In this document: positions 8,797-17,475 of the stretch, one piece after another | Position numbering within the stretch: position 1 is the stretch's first letter | How the letters are laid out: each line of letters begins with the position of its first letter | From: CBDCKR01 sp964572045 | GTDB taxonomy: Bacteria; Gemmatimonadota; Gemmatimonadetes; Longimicrobiales; Gaopeijiaceae | Reading direction: 5' to 3' | Assembly: GCA_964572045.1 (NCBI GenBank) | Contig: CAZNEI010000014.1 | Coordinates: 1 to 46,265, forward strand | Length of the DNA: 46,265 nucleotides | Notes under the pieces: model-generated | Seen by the model: only the letters and a program-made list of their open reading frames with translations | Databases searched by the model: none | What the model was told of the DNA's origin: nothing | Program-made: the position numbers and the translations under genes

Positions 8797-9557
8797 GGCC
8801 GACCTTGCCCGAGGGATTCGCAGCGCTTCCCACCGCGGCCCCCTGGGCGGGCGCGTTCCTGGGAGGATTACGTGTCCCTCCGGGATGGTGGGCCGAGGCA
8901 GCCCTGTTCGCGAGCGCCACCGGAGTGTGGATGCTCATGATGGTGATCATGATGCTCCCGGCCGTATATCCGTGGCTCAGGGGCTTCGCCGTCCTGTCCC
9001 GTAACATGCAATCCGGCGCCGTTCAAGCAGTCTGGATCGCCCTCTTCGGGCTCGGATATCTCTTTGCGTGGCTGTGCTTCAGCGTGGTCGGAGCTTCACT
9101 ACAGCTCGGCCTTCGGGCTTGGGGGCTTGGAGGAGAGCTGACGACGGCGGGGTTTGGGGAGGCGGGCGCTGTCGGAGCCGTGGGGGCAACAGACACCCTG
9201 GCCGAACCGCTCGCGAGCCTAGTGCTCGTAGGTGCGGGCGTCTACCAGGTGGCGCCGGCGAAGAGGGCATGCCTCAAGCACTGCCGAAGCCCGATGTCCT
9301 ACTTTCTCGCGCGATGGCGAGGCGGACCGAGGGGCGCGCTCCGCATGGGGCTCTCCCACGGGGTCTACTGCGTCGGGTGCTGCTGGGCGCTCATGCTCAC
9401 CGGCTTCGCACTCGGTTTGATGAATCTGGCGTGGATGGCCGCCCTCGCGGCTCTCATCGCGGTGGAGACCCTGGCGCCGGATGGCGAGCGGATCGGCAAA
9501 CTTGCCGGAGCGGCCCTGATCGTGTGGGGAGTGGCCTCGCTTCTCTTGGCCGCCTGA
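8793..9557 (+). CDS. DUF2182 predicted metal-binding membrane protein
   Basis: 254 residues with about six hydrophobic segments. Family features are MMVIMMLPAVYPWLRGFA near residue 50, a YQVAPAKRACLKHCRSPM segment near 150, and LSHGVYCVGCCWALML near 190, followed by LIAVETLAPDGERIGK. The conserved cysteines, His and Met in or near membrane segments are why the family is annotated as metal-binding; no transport or enzyme activity is established. GTG at 8793 overlaps the DUF1326 stop (TGA 8794-8796). The pairing of DUF1326 with DUF2182 recurs in bacteria, so the two products probably work together. Confidence 0.88.
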   Translation: MRPTLPEGFAALPTAAPWAGAFLGGLRVPPGWWAEAALFASATGVWMLMMVIMMLPAVYPWLRGFAVLSRNMQSGAVQAVWIALFGLGYLFAWLCFSVVGASLQLGLRAWGLGGELTTAGFGEAGAVGAVGATDTLAEPLASLVLVGAGVYQVAPAKRACLKHCRSPMSYFLARWRGGPRGALRMGLSHGVYCVGCCWALMLTGFALGLMNLAWMAALAALIAVETLAPDGERIGKLAGAALIVWGVASLLLAA

Positions 9558-9631
9558 GGGCCAGCTCATCACGTCGTGGGCCCTGAGGCGCTACCTTAGG
9601 GGCCACCCTCAAGTCCCGCCCGATCCCGCCC

Positions 9632-11380
9632 ATGTCGACCAAACCAAAAATCACCGGCGCGAGCCTTCGTCACGCATTCCACGAGATCATCTGGCCGCGA
9701 AGGGCGCTTATCCTCCTCGGACTCTTCCTCATTCTGCTCAACCGCCTGAGCGGCCTCGTCCTTCCAGCCTCCACGAAATACCTGATCGACGACGTGCTCG
9801 GACAAGGTCGAACCGAACTTCTCTTCCAGCTGCTCGGCCTGCTGGCGGTTGCCATCGCGATCCAGGCCGGCAGCGCCTTCCTGCTGACCCTCCTCCTGAG
9901 CGTGGAAGCGCAGCATCTGATCGCGAATCTCCGGGCGCAGGTGCAGCGCCATGTGCTCCGCCTCCCGGTCCGCACCTTCGACGATTCCAAGACGGGCGAG
10001 CTCGTGTCCAGGATCATGGACGACGTCGAGGGAGTCCGGAACTTGGTGGGTACAGGGCTGGTGCAGCTCGTGGGAGGTACGATCACCGCGATTGTGGCAT
10101 TCGGATTCCTGGTGCGCATCGACTTTGTCATGACCCTCCTCGCCTTGGTTCCCCTCGCGCTTTTCGCCCTCGTCGCGACGAAGGCGTTTCGGACCCTCCG
10201 GCCCGCATTCCGGAAGCGAGGGAAGATCCGTGCCGAAGTAACCGGGCGACTCACGGAAGCTCTGGGCGGTATCCGCGTGATCAAGGGTTTCCACGCTGTC
10301 GAGAAAGAGGGCGAGATCTTCGAGAAGGGCGTGCTCCGAATCTTCGACAACGTGAAGACCACGTTGACTACGTCCAGCGCCGTAACCAGCCTGGGAACGT
10401 TCTTCATGGGTCTCGCGAGCGTGTTGATCGTCGGCTACGGGAGTCGCCTCATCCTCCAAGACTCGCTGACTCTCGGAGAACTCTTCTCCTTCACGCTCTT
10501 CATGGGCTATCTGGTGGGGCCCATCGTGCAGATGTCCAACATCGGAACCCAGATGACCGAAGCCTTTGCCGGCCTCGATCGGACGGAGGAGCTTCTCTCC
10601 TGGGCGCGAGAGGACGACGATCCGCGACGGACCGTCGTCATGCCTCCGATCGAGGGGCACGTCGTCTTCGAAGAGGTGTGCTTCGGCTACGAAGAGGGTA
10701 AGCCTGTCCTGGAGGGCATCAGCTTCGAGGCGGAGCCTGGCACCGTGATCGCACTCGTAGGCAGCTCCGGCTCAGGCAAATCCACCCTCGCGAGCCTTGC
10801 CGCGACGTTCCTGACGCCCGACACGGGTCGCGTGCTCGTGGACGGGATCGACCTGTCGACCACGAAGCTTGACAGCTACAGGGAACAGCTAGGCCTCGTG
10901 CTCCAAGAGGACTTCCTCTTCGACGGAACCATCCGCGAGAACCTGCTGTTCGCGCGACCTGACGCCTCCGAGGTATCGCTCCGCGCGGCCGCTCAGCAGG
11001 CTCACGTGGCTGAGTTCACGGATCGGTTCCCGGACGGGTTGGACACGGTGATCGGCGAGCGCGGGGTGAAGCTCTCCGGGGGCCAGCGGCAGCGCGTCAC
11101 GATCGCACGCGCTATCCTCTCCAATCCGCGTATCCTACTCCTCGACGAAGCCACATCGTCCCTCGACACGGAGAGCGAGGCCCTGATTCAGGAGAGTCTG
11201 CGGCAGCTGCTCAGGGGGCGGACCACGTTCGTGATCGCCCACCGGCTGTCGACCATCCAACGGGCAGACCTGATCCTGGTGATCGAAGACGGTCAGATCG
11301 TGGAAAGGGGACGTCACGACCAGCTGATCCGTGTCGACGGGCGCTATCACCAGCTCTATACTGTGCAGGCACGGATCTGA
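9632..11380 (+). CDS. ABC exporter, fused permease and ATPase (MsbA-like)
   Basis: 582 residues: an N-terminal six-helix transmembrane domain (about 25-310) fused to an ATP-binding domain (about 345-575). ATPase motifs are Walker A GSSGSGKST (near 376), the Q-loop LVLQEDFLFDG, the signature LSGGQRQR (near 480), Walker B ILLLDEATS (near 500) and the H-loop VIAHRLST (near 533). It works as a homodimer or with a partner half-transporter; lipid, peptide or drug export are all possible. ATG 9632 begins a normal N-terminus. A TACCTT hexamer at 9592-9597 could be the -10 element. No partner gene is adjacent. Confidence 0.93.
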   Translation: MSTKPKITGASLRHAFHEIIWPRRALILLGLFLILLNRLSGLVLPASTKYLIDDVLGQGRTELLFQLLGLLAVAIAIQAGSAFLLTLLLSVEAQHLIANLRAQVQRHVLRLPVRTFDDSKTGELVSRIMDDVEGVRNLVGTGLVQLVGGTITAIVAFGFLVRIDFVMTLLALVPLALFALVATKAFRTLRPAFRKRGKIRAEVTGRLTEALGGIRVIKGFHAVEKEGEIFEKGVLRIFDNVKTTLTTSSAVTSLGTFFMGLASVLIVGYGSRLILQDSLTLGELFSFTLFMGYLVGPIVQMSNIGTQMTEAFAGLDRTEELLSWAREDDDPRRTVVMPPIEGHVVFEEVCFGYEEGKPVLEGISFEAEPGTVIALVGSSGSGKSTLASLAATFLTPDTGRVLVDGIDLSTTKLDSYREQLGLVLQEDFLFDGTIRENLLFARPDASEVSLRAAAQQAHVAEFTDRFPDGLDTVIGERGVKLSGGQRQRVTIARAILSNPRILLLDEATSSLDTESEALIQESLRQLLRGRTTFVIAHRLSTIQRADLILVIEDGQIVERGRHDQLIRVDGRYHQLYTVQARI

Positions 11381-11518
11381 TCGAGAACCGCTGTTCCGGC
11401 TGCTCCGGCTGTGTCACATCATCCCGTCCTCGAGTCGCGGGACCTCCCGCCTCCCTCCCCAGCTCGCTCGATACGGCGCCGGAGGCTCTCGCCGACCCCG
11501 TCGTCGATCCCCCCGCCT

Positions 11519-12085
11519 TCACGAGTTGCGGCCCTGATCCTTGAGCTTATGGGAGAAGTCCGACCTGAGCTTGGCAACCTTAGGATCGATGACCAGCTGA
11601 CAGTAGGGCTGTCGGCCGTTTCGGCGATAGTAGCCCTGATGATGGTCCTCGGCCTGGAAGAAGGCCGCGAACGGCACCACTTCGGTGACGATCGGGTTCT
11701 TCCATACGCTCCTGCGGGCGAGTCCGTCGATCACGGCATTTGCCGTCTCTTTCTGCTCGAGCGAGTGGAAGAAGATGACGGAGCGGTACTGGGGCCCCAC
11801 ATCAGCTCCTTGGCGGTTGAGGGTCGTGGGATCGTGCGTCGCGAAGAAGACGTTGAGTATCTCGCGATAGCTCGTGGCGGTCGGGTCGAACACGATGTTC
11901 ACGACTTCGGCGTGGCCGGAGAGTCCTGAGCACAAGTCCTGGTACGTGGGGTTCGGTAAGTGCCCGCCCGAAGCACCGGACGTCACGGTCTCCACGCCCT
12001 CGAGGAGCTCGAAGACCGCCTCGAGACACCAGAAGCAGCCGCCACCCAAAGTGGCGGTTTCCAGGGATCGGTCGGTCAGGCTCAT
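11519..12085 (-). CDS. msrA: Peptide-methionine (S)-S-oxide reductase MsrA
   Basis: 188 residues. Reduces methionine-S-sulfoxide in proteins and as free amino acid, using a catalytic cysteine recycled by thioredoxin. The active site is GGCFWCLEAVF, with Cys17 as nucleophile. Other family segments are PTYQDLCSGLSGHAEVV, ATHDPTTLNRQGADVGPQYRS and AEDHHQGYY. The loop SGASGG replaces the usual SGYAGG. The frame is open to 12448, but the codons before ATG 12085 give a low-quality, arginine-rich extension, so the short form is preferred. It converges on the ABC exporter gene. Confidence 0.93.
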   Translation of the reverse strand: MSLTDRSLETATLGGGCFWCLEAVFELLEGVETVTSGASGGHLPNPTYQDLCSGLSGHAEVVNIVFDPTATSYREILNVFFATHDPTTLNRQGADVGPQYRSVIFFHSLEQKETANAVIDGLARRSVWKNPIVTEVVPFAAFFQAEDHHQGYYRRNGRQPYCQLVIDPKVAKLRSDFSHKLKDQGRNS

Positions 12086-12580
12086 CGGACGAGGCCGCCG
12101 ACGTGCCTTCGATCTCGACGCGGGCGAGGCCGGGCCGGGCCGCCGTCGGAGTGCGCAGGCGCGATACTCAGGTACTCCGGCACAGCCCTCCGGGTGCCGG
12201 GCTCGACGGACTCGAGCTCGGGCAGAGGCAGCTGGTGACCGACGAGAGCCGGCATGAGCGCGCGTGCTCTTAGAAGCATGGTGATCCTCCCATGGGTGGG
12301 CAGCATTCGGCGAGGAAAGAGCGAGGGGCTTAGAGCCGATCGGCTCAACGATGCACGACCCAGTCCCGCACTCACTTGCACGCCGAAGCGTGGATTTCGA
12401 TTCGCCCCCTAGTGTGAGAATCTTGCTATCCGCCCCAGGCGATGCCAAGAGCTATGCCTGCACCTCTCTCCGCCGTCCCGGGTCCGTCGCGTTTTTCACC
12501 CGTTTGTCTTACCATGCAGATGCGGGAAAGGATGAGGGGCTCAAGCCGAGCCAGGCGTGCTTAAGATGAAGGAGGTCTCG
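12086..12580. other. Divergent intergenic region between msrA and the DUF2911 gene
   Basis: 495 bp without a supportable gene; it must hold promoters for both flanking genes. A perfect 14-bp palindrome, GAGCCGATCGGCTC, lies at 12333-12346 and could be an operator, though about one such palindrome is expected by chance every 15 kb or so. A TTACCAT sequence near 12507 is a possible -10 element for the DUF2911 gene. No convincing -35 partner was seen. Confidence 0.35.
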
Positions 12581-13759
12581 ATGTTCCGATCGAGGAGGAT
12601 TCCGGGCTGGACGATCATGTTCCTGACGGTGTTCGGCCTAGGCTGCGACCTTGCAGAGTCCGGGCCGCCTGCGTTCGTCTCCAGGCTCGGAGACGACACA
12701 ATCACAGTCGAAACCTTTACCCGGACGGAGATGGGCATCGAAGGTCAGCTGGTCAGCCGAGTGCCCTACACCCATCGGATCGCCTACACCGCGACATTGA
12801 ACGCTGACGGCACCATCTCTCGCCTCCAGGCCGAGATGAGTACGCCGCCCGAGAACCCGGAGGGTCCCGGCCCCCAGTCGTGGACGGCATCCATCGAGGG
12901 AGGAACGGCTACGGTGGAGCGCACCGGCGGAGAGAACCCGGGCACGAACTCCTTTGACGTGGGGCCTGGAGCCATCCCCACGCTGGGCCGGTCTAATGTG
13001 GCGATGTTCGCTTTCGAGCAGGCGATCCGGCAGGCCCGCGCCGCGGGTGGACCCGAAGTCCCCGTGGAGTTCGTGTACCCGACCCGTCCACAACCCGTCA
13101 ACAACGCCATCTCCCAGCTTGCCGGGGACACCGTGGCCATCAGCTTCTTCGGCGCCCCTCTGCTGGCCTGGGCCGATGCGGACGGGGACATCCTCGGAGC
13201 CGACGGCAGGCCGACGACCGTGGACGCTGTCACCGAGAGGGTGGCGACGCTAGACGTGGACGCCCTGGCGTCAGCGTGGGCGGCCCAGGACGCCCAAGGC
13301 GAGGGCATCGGGATCGCCTCGCCACCAGCCATCGCGGAAGCAACGCTCCACGGTGCCAATATCGAAATCTCCTACTCCCAGCCGGCCAAGCGGGGCCGTG
13401 ACATTTGGGGGGGGCTCGTACCTTACGGGGAGGTGTGGCGAACCGGAGCCAACGCGGCCACGGTCTTCACAACCGACCAGGACCTGGTGATTGGGGGCGC
13501 GGAGGTGCCCGCCGGCAGCTACACGCTCTGGTCGACGTACACGGCGGACTCGCAACGGCTAATCGTCAACCAAGAGACCGGGCAGTGGGGTACGGCCTAT
13601 AACCCGGACAACGACTTTCGGACGGTGGAGATGAGCCGATCGTCGCTGCCCGAGGTGGTCGAGCGCTTCACAATCTCCCTTGAGGAGACGGCCGATGCAG
13701 GCGCCATCCACCTCGATTGGGATCGCACACGGTTCTCCGTCGAGGTCCAGACCCCGTGA
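12581..13759 (+). CDS. DUF2911 domain lipoprotein-like exported protein
   Basis: 392 residues. The start is ATG 12581, with a very good ribosome site AAGGAGG at 12569-12575; an in-frame ATG a few codons upstream lacks one. A hydrophobic leader ends in VFGLGC, a non-ideal lipobox, so lipid attachment is likely but not certain. The C-terminal ~145 residues are DUF2911, with SYSQPAKRGRDIWGGLVPYG, EVWRTGANAATVF and VPAGSYTLWSTY, a small exported beta domain of unknown role. The N-terminal ~240 residues (about 25-265) match nothing I recognise. The next gene begins about 26 bases downstream and is probably cotranscribed. Confidence 0.82.
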   Translation: MFRSRRIPGWTIMFLTVFGLGCDLAESGPPAFVSRLGDDTITVETFTRTEMGIEGQLVSRVPYTHRIAYTATLNADGTISRLQAEMSTPPENPEGPGPQSWTASIEGGTATVERTGGENPGTNSFDVGPGAIPTLGRSNVAMFAFEQAIRQARAAGGPEVPVEFVYPTRPQPVNNAISQLAGDTVAISFFGAPLLAWADADGDILGADGRPTTVDAVTERVATLDVDALASAWAAQDAQGEGIGIASPPAIAEATLHGANIEISYSQPAKRGRDIWGGLVPYGEVWRTGANAATVFTTDQDLVIGGAEVPAGSYTLWSTYTADSQRLIVNQETGQWGTAYNPDNDFRTVEMSRSSLPEVVERFTISLEETADAGAIHLDWDRTRFSVEVQTP

Positions 13760-13785
13760 CCGCCCGCTAAAAGGCGGAGAGCCGT

Positions 13786-14484
13786 CTGCATACCGAGATC
13801 GAACAACGCTTCCGAGCGACACCGAGTTCGGGTGAGGTCTCCGCCATCCTGCTCAAGCCCCCTGGCTCGCGCAGCCTCCTGGTCTTTGGCCACGGGGCCG
13901 GAGCCGGGATGCGCCACAGCTTCATGCAGGCCATGGCGGAGCGGCTCGCGGAGAGAGACGTCGCGACGTTCCGCTACCAGTTTCCCTACATGGAAACGGG
14001 GCGCCGTAGGCCGGACTACCCGCCCATCCTGCTCAAGACCGTCGGGTCGGCCGTGTCCGCCGCAAGCGAAGCCGCCGGCGACCTCCCGATCTTCGGGGGC
14101 GGGAAGTCCATGGGGGGACGCATGACCTCCCTCGCCGCCGCACGTGAGCCGACGCAACGCCTTTTCGGCATCGTCTTCTTCGGGTTCCCCCTCCACCCTC
14201 CAGGCGAACCGGGGACTGATCGGGCCGATCACCTCGCCGACGTCGGACTGCCGATGCTCTTTCTCCAGGGCACTCGGGACAGGCTTGCCCCGCTGAGCCT
14301 GCTGGCGCCGGTTTGCGAGGGATTGGGCGAAAGGGCCACGCTGCACGTCGTAGCCGGAGCCGACCACGGCTTCAGTGTCCTCCGGCGGTCTGGGCGTGGC
14401 GACGAAGAAGTCTTGGATGAGCTTGCGGGTGCGACGCAGCACTGGATCGATAGAGTCCTGGGCGTTGGAAGCGGAAGGCGATGA
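13786..14484 (+). CDS. Alpha/beta hydrolase (KANL3/Tex30-type); probable CTG start
   Basis: About 232 residues. The family hallmarks are LLVFGHGAGAGMRHSFM (oxyanion strand and loop), FRYQFPYMETGRRRPD, the nucleophile elbow GGGKSMGGRMTS with its serine, LFLQGTRDRLAP (acid) and GADHGFSVL (His). The substrate is unknown. The first ATG (13909) lies after the GHGAGAG motif and would delete the first strand. In the correct frame, between the stop TAA 13768 and the ATG, there is no ATG, GTG or TTG. CTG 13786 follows AAGGCGGAGA (13771-13780) at a good distance and gives a normal N-terminus, so it is the preferred start. Confidence 0.8.
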   Translation: MHTEIEQRFRATPSSGEVSAILLKPPGSRSLLVFGHGAGAGMRHSFMQAMAERLAERDVATFRYQFPYMETGRRRPDYPPILLKTVGSAVSAASEAAGDLPIFGGGKSMGGRMTSLAAAREPTQRLFGIVFFGFPLHPPGEPGTDRADHLADVGLPMLFLQGTRDRLAPLSLLAPVCEGLGERATLHVVAGADHGFSVLRRSGRGDEEVLDELAGATQHWIDRVLGVGSGRR

Positions 14485-14682
14485 GGGCCGGGAGGCCTCG
14501 ACTCGGCGGGAGCGGCACGATGGGGGACGGGGGTGGCCGGAGCGAGCCATCAAGACAAAAGGATGGACCGACCGTAATCGGTGCTCTTCAAGGTCGCACG
14601 GCCTGCTTCGCTCGCCGGATGCCGGCGAACACGTCACGACCCGGCTCGGGATCCGTGTGCCGCCGGCGTGGGCGAACTGCGT

Positions 14683-16602
14683 TCACCAGGCCAGGGATGA
14701 CGTCTCCCGGCGCACGTCACCCGCGGCGATCATGACCCCAGACGCCGGCTCGCGGTAGGTTAGGGTCGGAGCGCCCGACCTGAGGTTCCACGAGCCCCAC
14801 CACTCCACGTCGTGACCGAGTACCCTGAGCGCCTCGAACGTCTGCGCCGGAATCCGGTCCTCCAGCCGTAGTCCGGCTGGATTCCGATTGATCTCGCTCC
14901 CCGTGAGCGGGAAATTGTAACTGCCGAAGCGGGGTTGATCGACAGCCTGCTCGGGGGACATTCCCCACACCACCACGTTCAGAAACACCTGCAGCAAGGA
15001 CTGCAGCTGCTGGTCGGCTCCCGGAGTCGACAGGCCCATGAAGGGCTGCCCGTCCCTCATGACGAGGAGCGGCGTGTTCGTATTCCTCGGTCTCTTCCCC
15101 GGCGCCATTACGTTGGCCAGCCTGGAATCGAGGTTGAACTGACCCATTCGTCCACCCAGCCCGAAGCCCCAGCCCGGGACCATAGGCGTGGAAAGATGCC
15201 CGTCGCTCTCGGTCAGCGAGAAGAGGTTCCCCTCACCGTCGATGACGTTGAGCGACGACGTGTCGAAGATGGACTCTTCTTCGTCCAGAGGGGGTCGGCC
15301 GGTTTGAGTCGCCACGTCCGAAGCGAGGAACGAGCGGGGAGAGTCCTCGGCAACCGCGAGCATTCGAGCAGGATCACCCCAGGGCGGCATGTCCTGGAAC
15401 GCTCTCTCCTCCTCGATCAGGCTCCTGCGGACTCGGGCGTACTCCTTCGTGTAGAGCTCCTCCGGAGCCTCTGCCACTTCAGGATCGCCCACGTACCTGT
15501 GGCTGTCCGACATCGCCAGGTCGATGACCTGAGAAATCAGGTGGATGTATTCGGGCGAGTTGTAGCCGAGGGCTGCGAGGTCGATGCCGTCGAGGAGGTT
15601 GAGCATCAGGATCATGCGCGGACCCTGCGACCATCCGTCGGCCGCATAGACCTCCAAGCCCATGAAGGTCGTCGAGAGCGGCTCCATCCACTCACCTTCA
15701 TAGTCTGCGAGGTCTTCGTATCGAATGATGCCGCCGAGTTCTCGGTACAGCGCATCGACCGCTCTCGCCGGATCGCCGCTGTAGAACGCGTCTCGTGCGG
15801 CGCGGATTCCCTCGGAGCGGGAGCCCCCGGCCGCGAGGACCTGTTCCTCGGCCGTCATCATGTAGCGGATGAGTCTGCCCAGGTCCGCGTTCACCATCAG
15901 GTCGCCGACCCCCTGATCCCCCACGCCGTGCTGGAACCAGAAGTCGCGATTGTAGGGAAAGCGCAGGATTTCGTCCGTCTGATCGTCGATCATCCATTTC
16001 TGCATCTTATAGAGGTGGTATCCATCTTCTGCGATCTCGAGAGACGGAGCGGCGGCTTCTGTGAAGCTGACGGTTCCGTACCGGTCCAGAGTCGCCAGCC
16101 ACACGTCGACGTCAGCCGGCACGAGCGCCGTGTTCACGCGGTCTTTCCCATGCTTGAGGAAGAAGTCGAGCGTCGCCAAAGCGGGCGACCTTCCCGCCCC
16201 GACCCGGGTCACGACCCTCCCCTCGGCTGCACTGTAGAGGATCAACGGCGCCACACCCGTCCACCCTGCGTAATCCATCTTCGTGACCTTCAGGGCCATG
16301 GCCGCCGTGACGCCCGCATCGAAGGCGTTGCCGCCCTGTTTCAGCATGTCGAGACCCGCGACCGTGGCCAGATAGTGCCCACTCGAGATTGCGCCTCGGT
16401 GCCCCATGAAGCGCGGGCGCATCGATTCGACGTTGGCCGAGTCGTAGACGTGGCCAAAGCTGCGGAATGGCTTGAGCGTACCAAGGAGGCCGGCGGCGTC
16501 CGCGTCGCGGCCGTCACCGGTGGAGAAGAGGCCCATCGAACGCCCCGTACCCCAGGCCGCGAGGACCAAAACAACCGACGAAACCAGTGCAAGCTTCTTC
16601 AT
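14683..16602 (-). CDS. Gamma-glutamyltransferase family protein, exported
   Basis: 639 residues, an N-terminal-nucleophile hydrolase precursor. A signal peptide (MKKLALVSSVVLVLAAWGTG) precedes the large-subunit region, with GHRGAISSGHYLATVAGLDML and GGNAFDAGVTAAMAL. The expected autocleavage and nucleophile threonine lies in DTSSLNVIDGEGNLFSLTES, where the usual TTH is TSS. The oxyanion-side glycines appear in GWGFGLGGRMGQFNLD, and STPGADQQLQSLLQVFLN follows. ATG 16602 is preceded by GGAAGGGA. Known members hydrolyse glutathione or cephalosporin-like acyl groups. The altered active-site neighbours mean true glutathione activity is uncertain. Confidence 0.85.
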   Translation of the reverse strand: MKKLALVSSVVLVLAAWGTGRSMGLFSTGDGRDADAAGLLGTLKPFRSFGHVYDSANVESMRPRFMGHRGAISSGHYLATVAGLDMLKQGGNAFDAGVTAAMALKVTKMDYAGWTGVAPLILYSAAEGRVVTRVGAGRSPALATLDFFLKHGKDRVNTALVPADVDVWLATLDRYGTVSFTEAAAPSLEIAEDGYHLYKMQKWMIDDQTDEILRFPYNRDFWFQHGVGDQGVGDLMVNADLGRLIRYMMTAEEQVLAAGGSRSEGIRAARDAFYSGDPARAVDALYRELGGIIRYEDLADYEGEWMEPLSTTFMGLEVYAADGWSQGPRMILMLNLLDGIDLAALGYNSPEYIHLISQVIDLAMSDSHRYVGDPEVAEAPEELYTKEYARVRRSLIEEERAFQDMPPWGDPARMLAVAEDSPRSFLASDVATQTGRPPLDEEESIFDTSSLNVIDGEGNLFSLTESDGHLSTPMVPGWGFGLGGRMGQFNLDSRLANVMAPGKRPRNTNTPLLVMRDGQPFMGLSTPGADQQLQSLLQVFLNVVVWGMSPEQAVDQPRFGSYNFPLTGSEINRNPAGLRLEDRIPAQTFEALRVLGHDVEWWGSWNLRSGAPTLTYREPASGVMIAAGDVRRETSSLAW

Positions 16603-17052
16603 GGCGAATCCCTTCCGGTGCCGTGCCCCGCAACCGAGCTCGGCCCATCGCACTCCCAAGCGAGCCCGAGGCCCTGAGCCTCCGGGATGCTGTGACCCGA
16701 TCCAGCTGGGCGCAATTCGTTACGCCTCCGCCCACCCGCCACGACGGCGGCTTGCTCCTTGAGCAGGCGGCAAGCCGAGGTCCTTCGACAATCGGAGCGT
16801 CCGAGAGCCTGAAGGCGGGGCACGTCGACGCTCACATCCCTTCGGGCGCGGGGACCGGTCGGAGTGCAGCGTCACCAACCGGAATGCGCCAACGTTGCCG
16901 CAGCACCGCATGCGCGACGGTATCCCGGCACCCGAAATGACCGGAGCCCGGGCAGCCTTCGCCCAGAACTCCCGTGACGGCCCGCTACCCCCGTCCGTCT
17001 TCGTTCGGAGAAGATACGGCGATCGTCAGCCAGGAAGCGAGCGCCGTGTCTT
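16603..17052. other. 450-bp region with no supportable gene
   Basis: It lies upstream of the gamma-glutamyltransferase-like gene (minus strand) and downstream of the holin-like gene. Short open frames on both strands have poor composition and no ribosome sites. Read on the minus strand, a GTATCTTC sequence around 17020 could be a -10 element for the transferase gene, but no good -35 accompanies it. I see no RNA gene or repeat. Confidence 0.3.
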
Positions 17053-17394
17053 CTAGATTCCGAAGAAGAGCGACACCGCTAGGTTCAGGATCCCGAGCAG
17101 CAGACTCCCCAAGAGGGCTACCTTGAAGCCCTTCACCTCGATGCCCGGCACAACTGCCGCCGCAAGCTGCAGCATCAACGCATTCACCACCCACAGGAAC
17201 AGCCCTAGGGTGAGGATGGTGATGGGCAGCGTGAGCGCGACCAGAATCGGCCGAATCACGGCGTTGGCGAACCCGAGCACGAGGGCACCCACGAAGGCTG
17301 CGGTCGCGTCCTCCACCTCGATGCCGGAGATCATCTTCCCGACGACGACGAGCAAAGCCGCGGTAACCAGCAGATGAACAGCGAATTGGATCAT
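17053..17394 (-). CDS. Phage-holin-family / YvlD-like membrane protein (PF04020)
   Basis: 113 residues with four hydrophobic segments, the layout of the 'mycobacterial 4-TM phage holin' family that includes B. subtilis YvlD. Typical features are LGFANAVIRPILVALTLPIT and LTLGLFLWVVNALML. ATG 17394 is chosen because AGAGGAG (minus strand, at 17401-17407) lies 6 nt upstream; the longer frame to 17415 has no ribosome site. Despite the family name it is a chromosomal gene with no phage genes nearby, and the function is unknown. It follows ligD on the same strand, 81 bp away. Confidence 0.88.
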   Translation of the reverse strand: MIQFAVHLLVTAALLVVVGKMISGIEVEDATAAFVGALVLGFANAVIRPILVALTLPITILTLGLFLWVVNALMLQLAAAVVPGIEVKGFKVALLGSLLLGILNLAVSLFFGI

Positions 17395-17475
17395 CTCCAA
17401 CTCCTCTGAGGACAATTCCTCGATTCCCGACTCTCTATGACGCGTGAGAAGGATGAAGGGTTTCGACCCGCCCCC

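Noticed and set aside
12333..12346. Perfect 14-bp palindrome GAGCCGATCGGCTC as a regulator site
   Set aside because: About three such palindromes are expected by chance in a window this size, and there is no second copy or promoter overlap to support it.
12086..12448. N-terminal extension of MsrA to 12448
   Set aside because: The extra residues are arginine/proline/serine-rich with no homology; ATG 12085 gives a full-length MsrA.
14935..16677. 580-codon plus-strand frame opposite the gamma-glutamyltransferase-like gene
   Set aside because: Antisense shadow caused by codon bias; the minus-strand gene has a signal peptide, family motifs and a ribosome site.
17053..17394. Holin-family gene as a sign of a prophage
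   Set aside because: PF04020 proteins are ordinary chromosomal membrane proteins in many bacteria, and no other phage genes are nearby.
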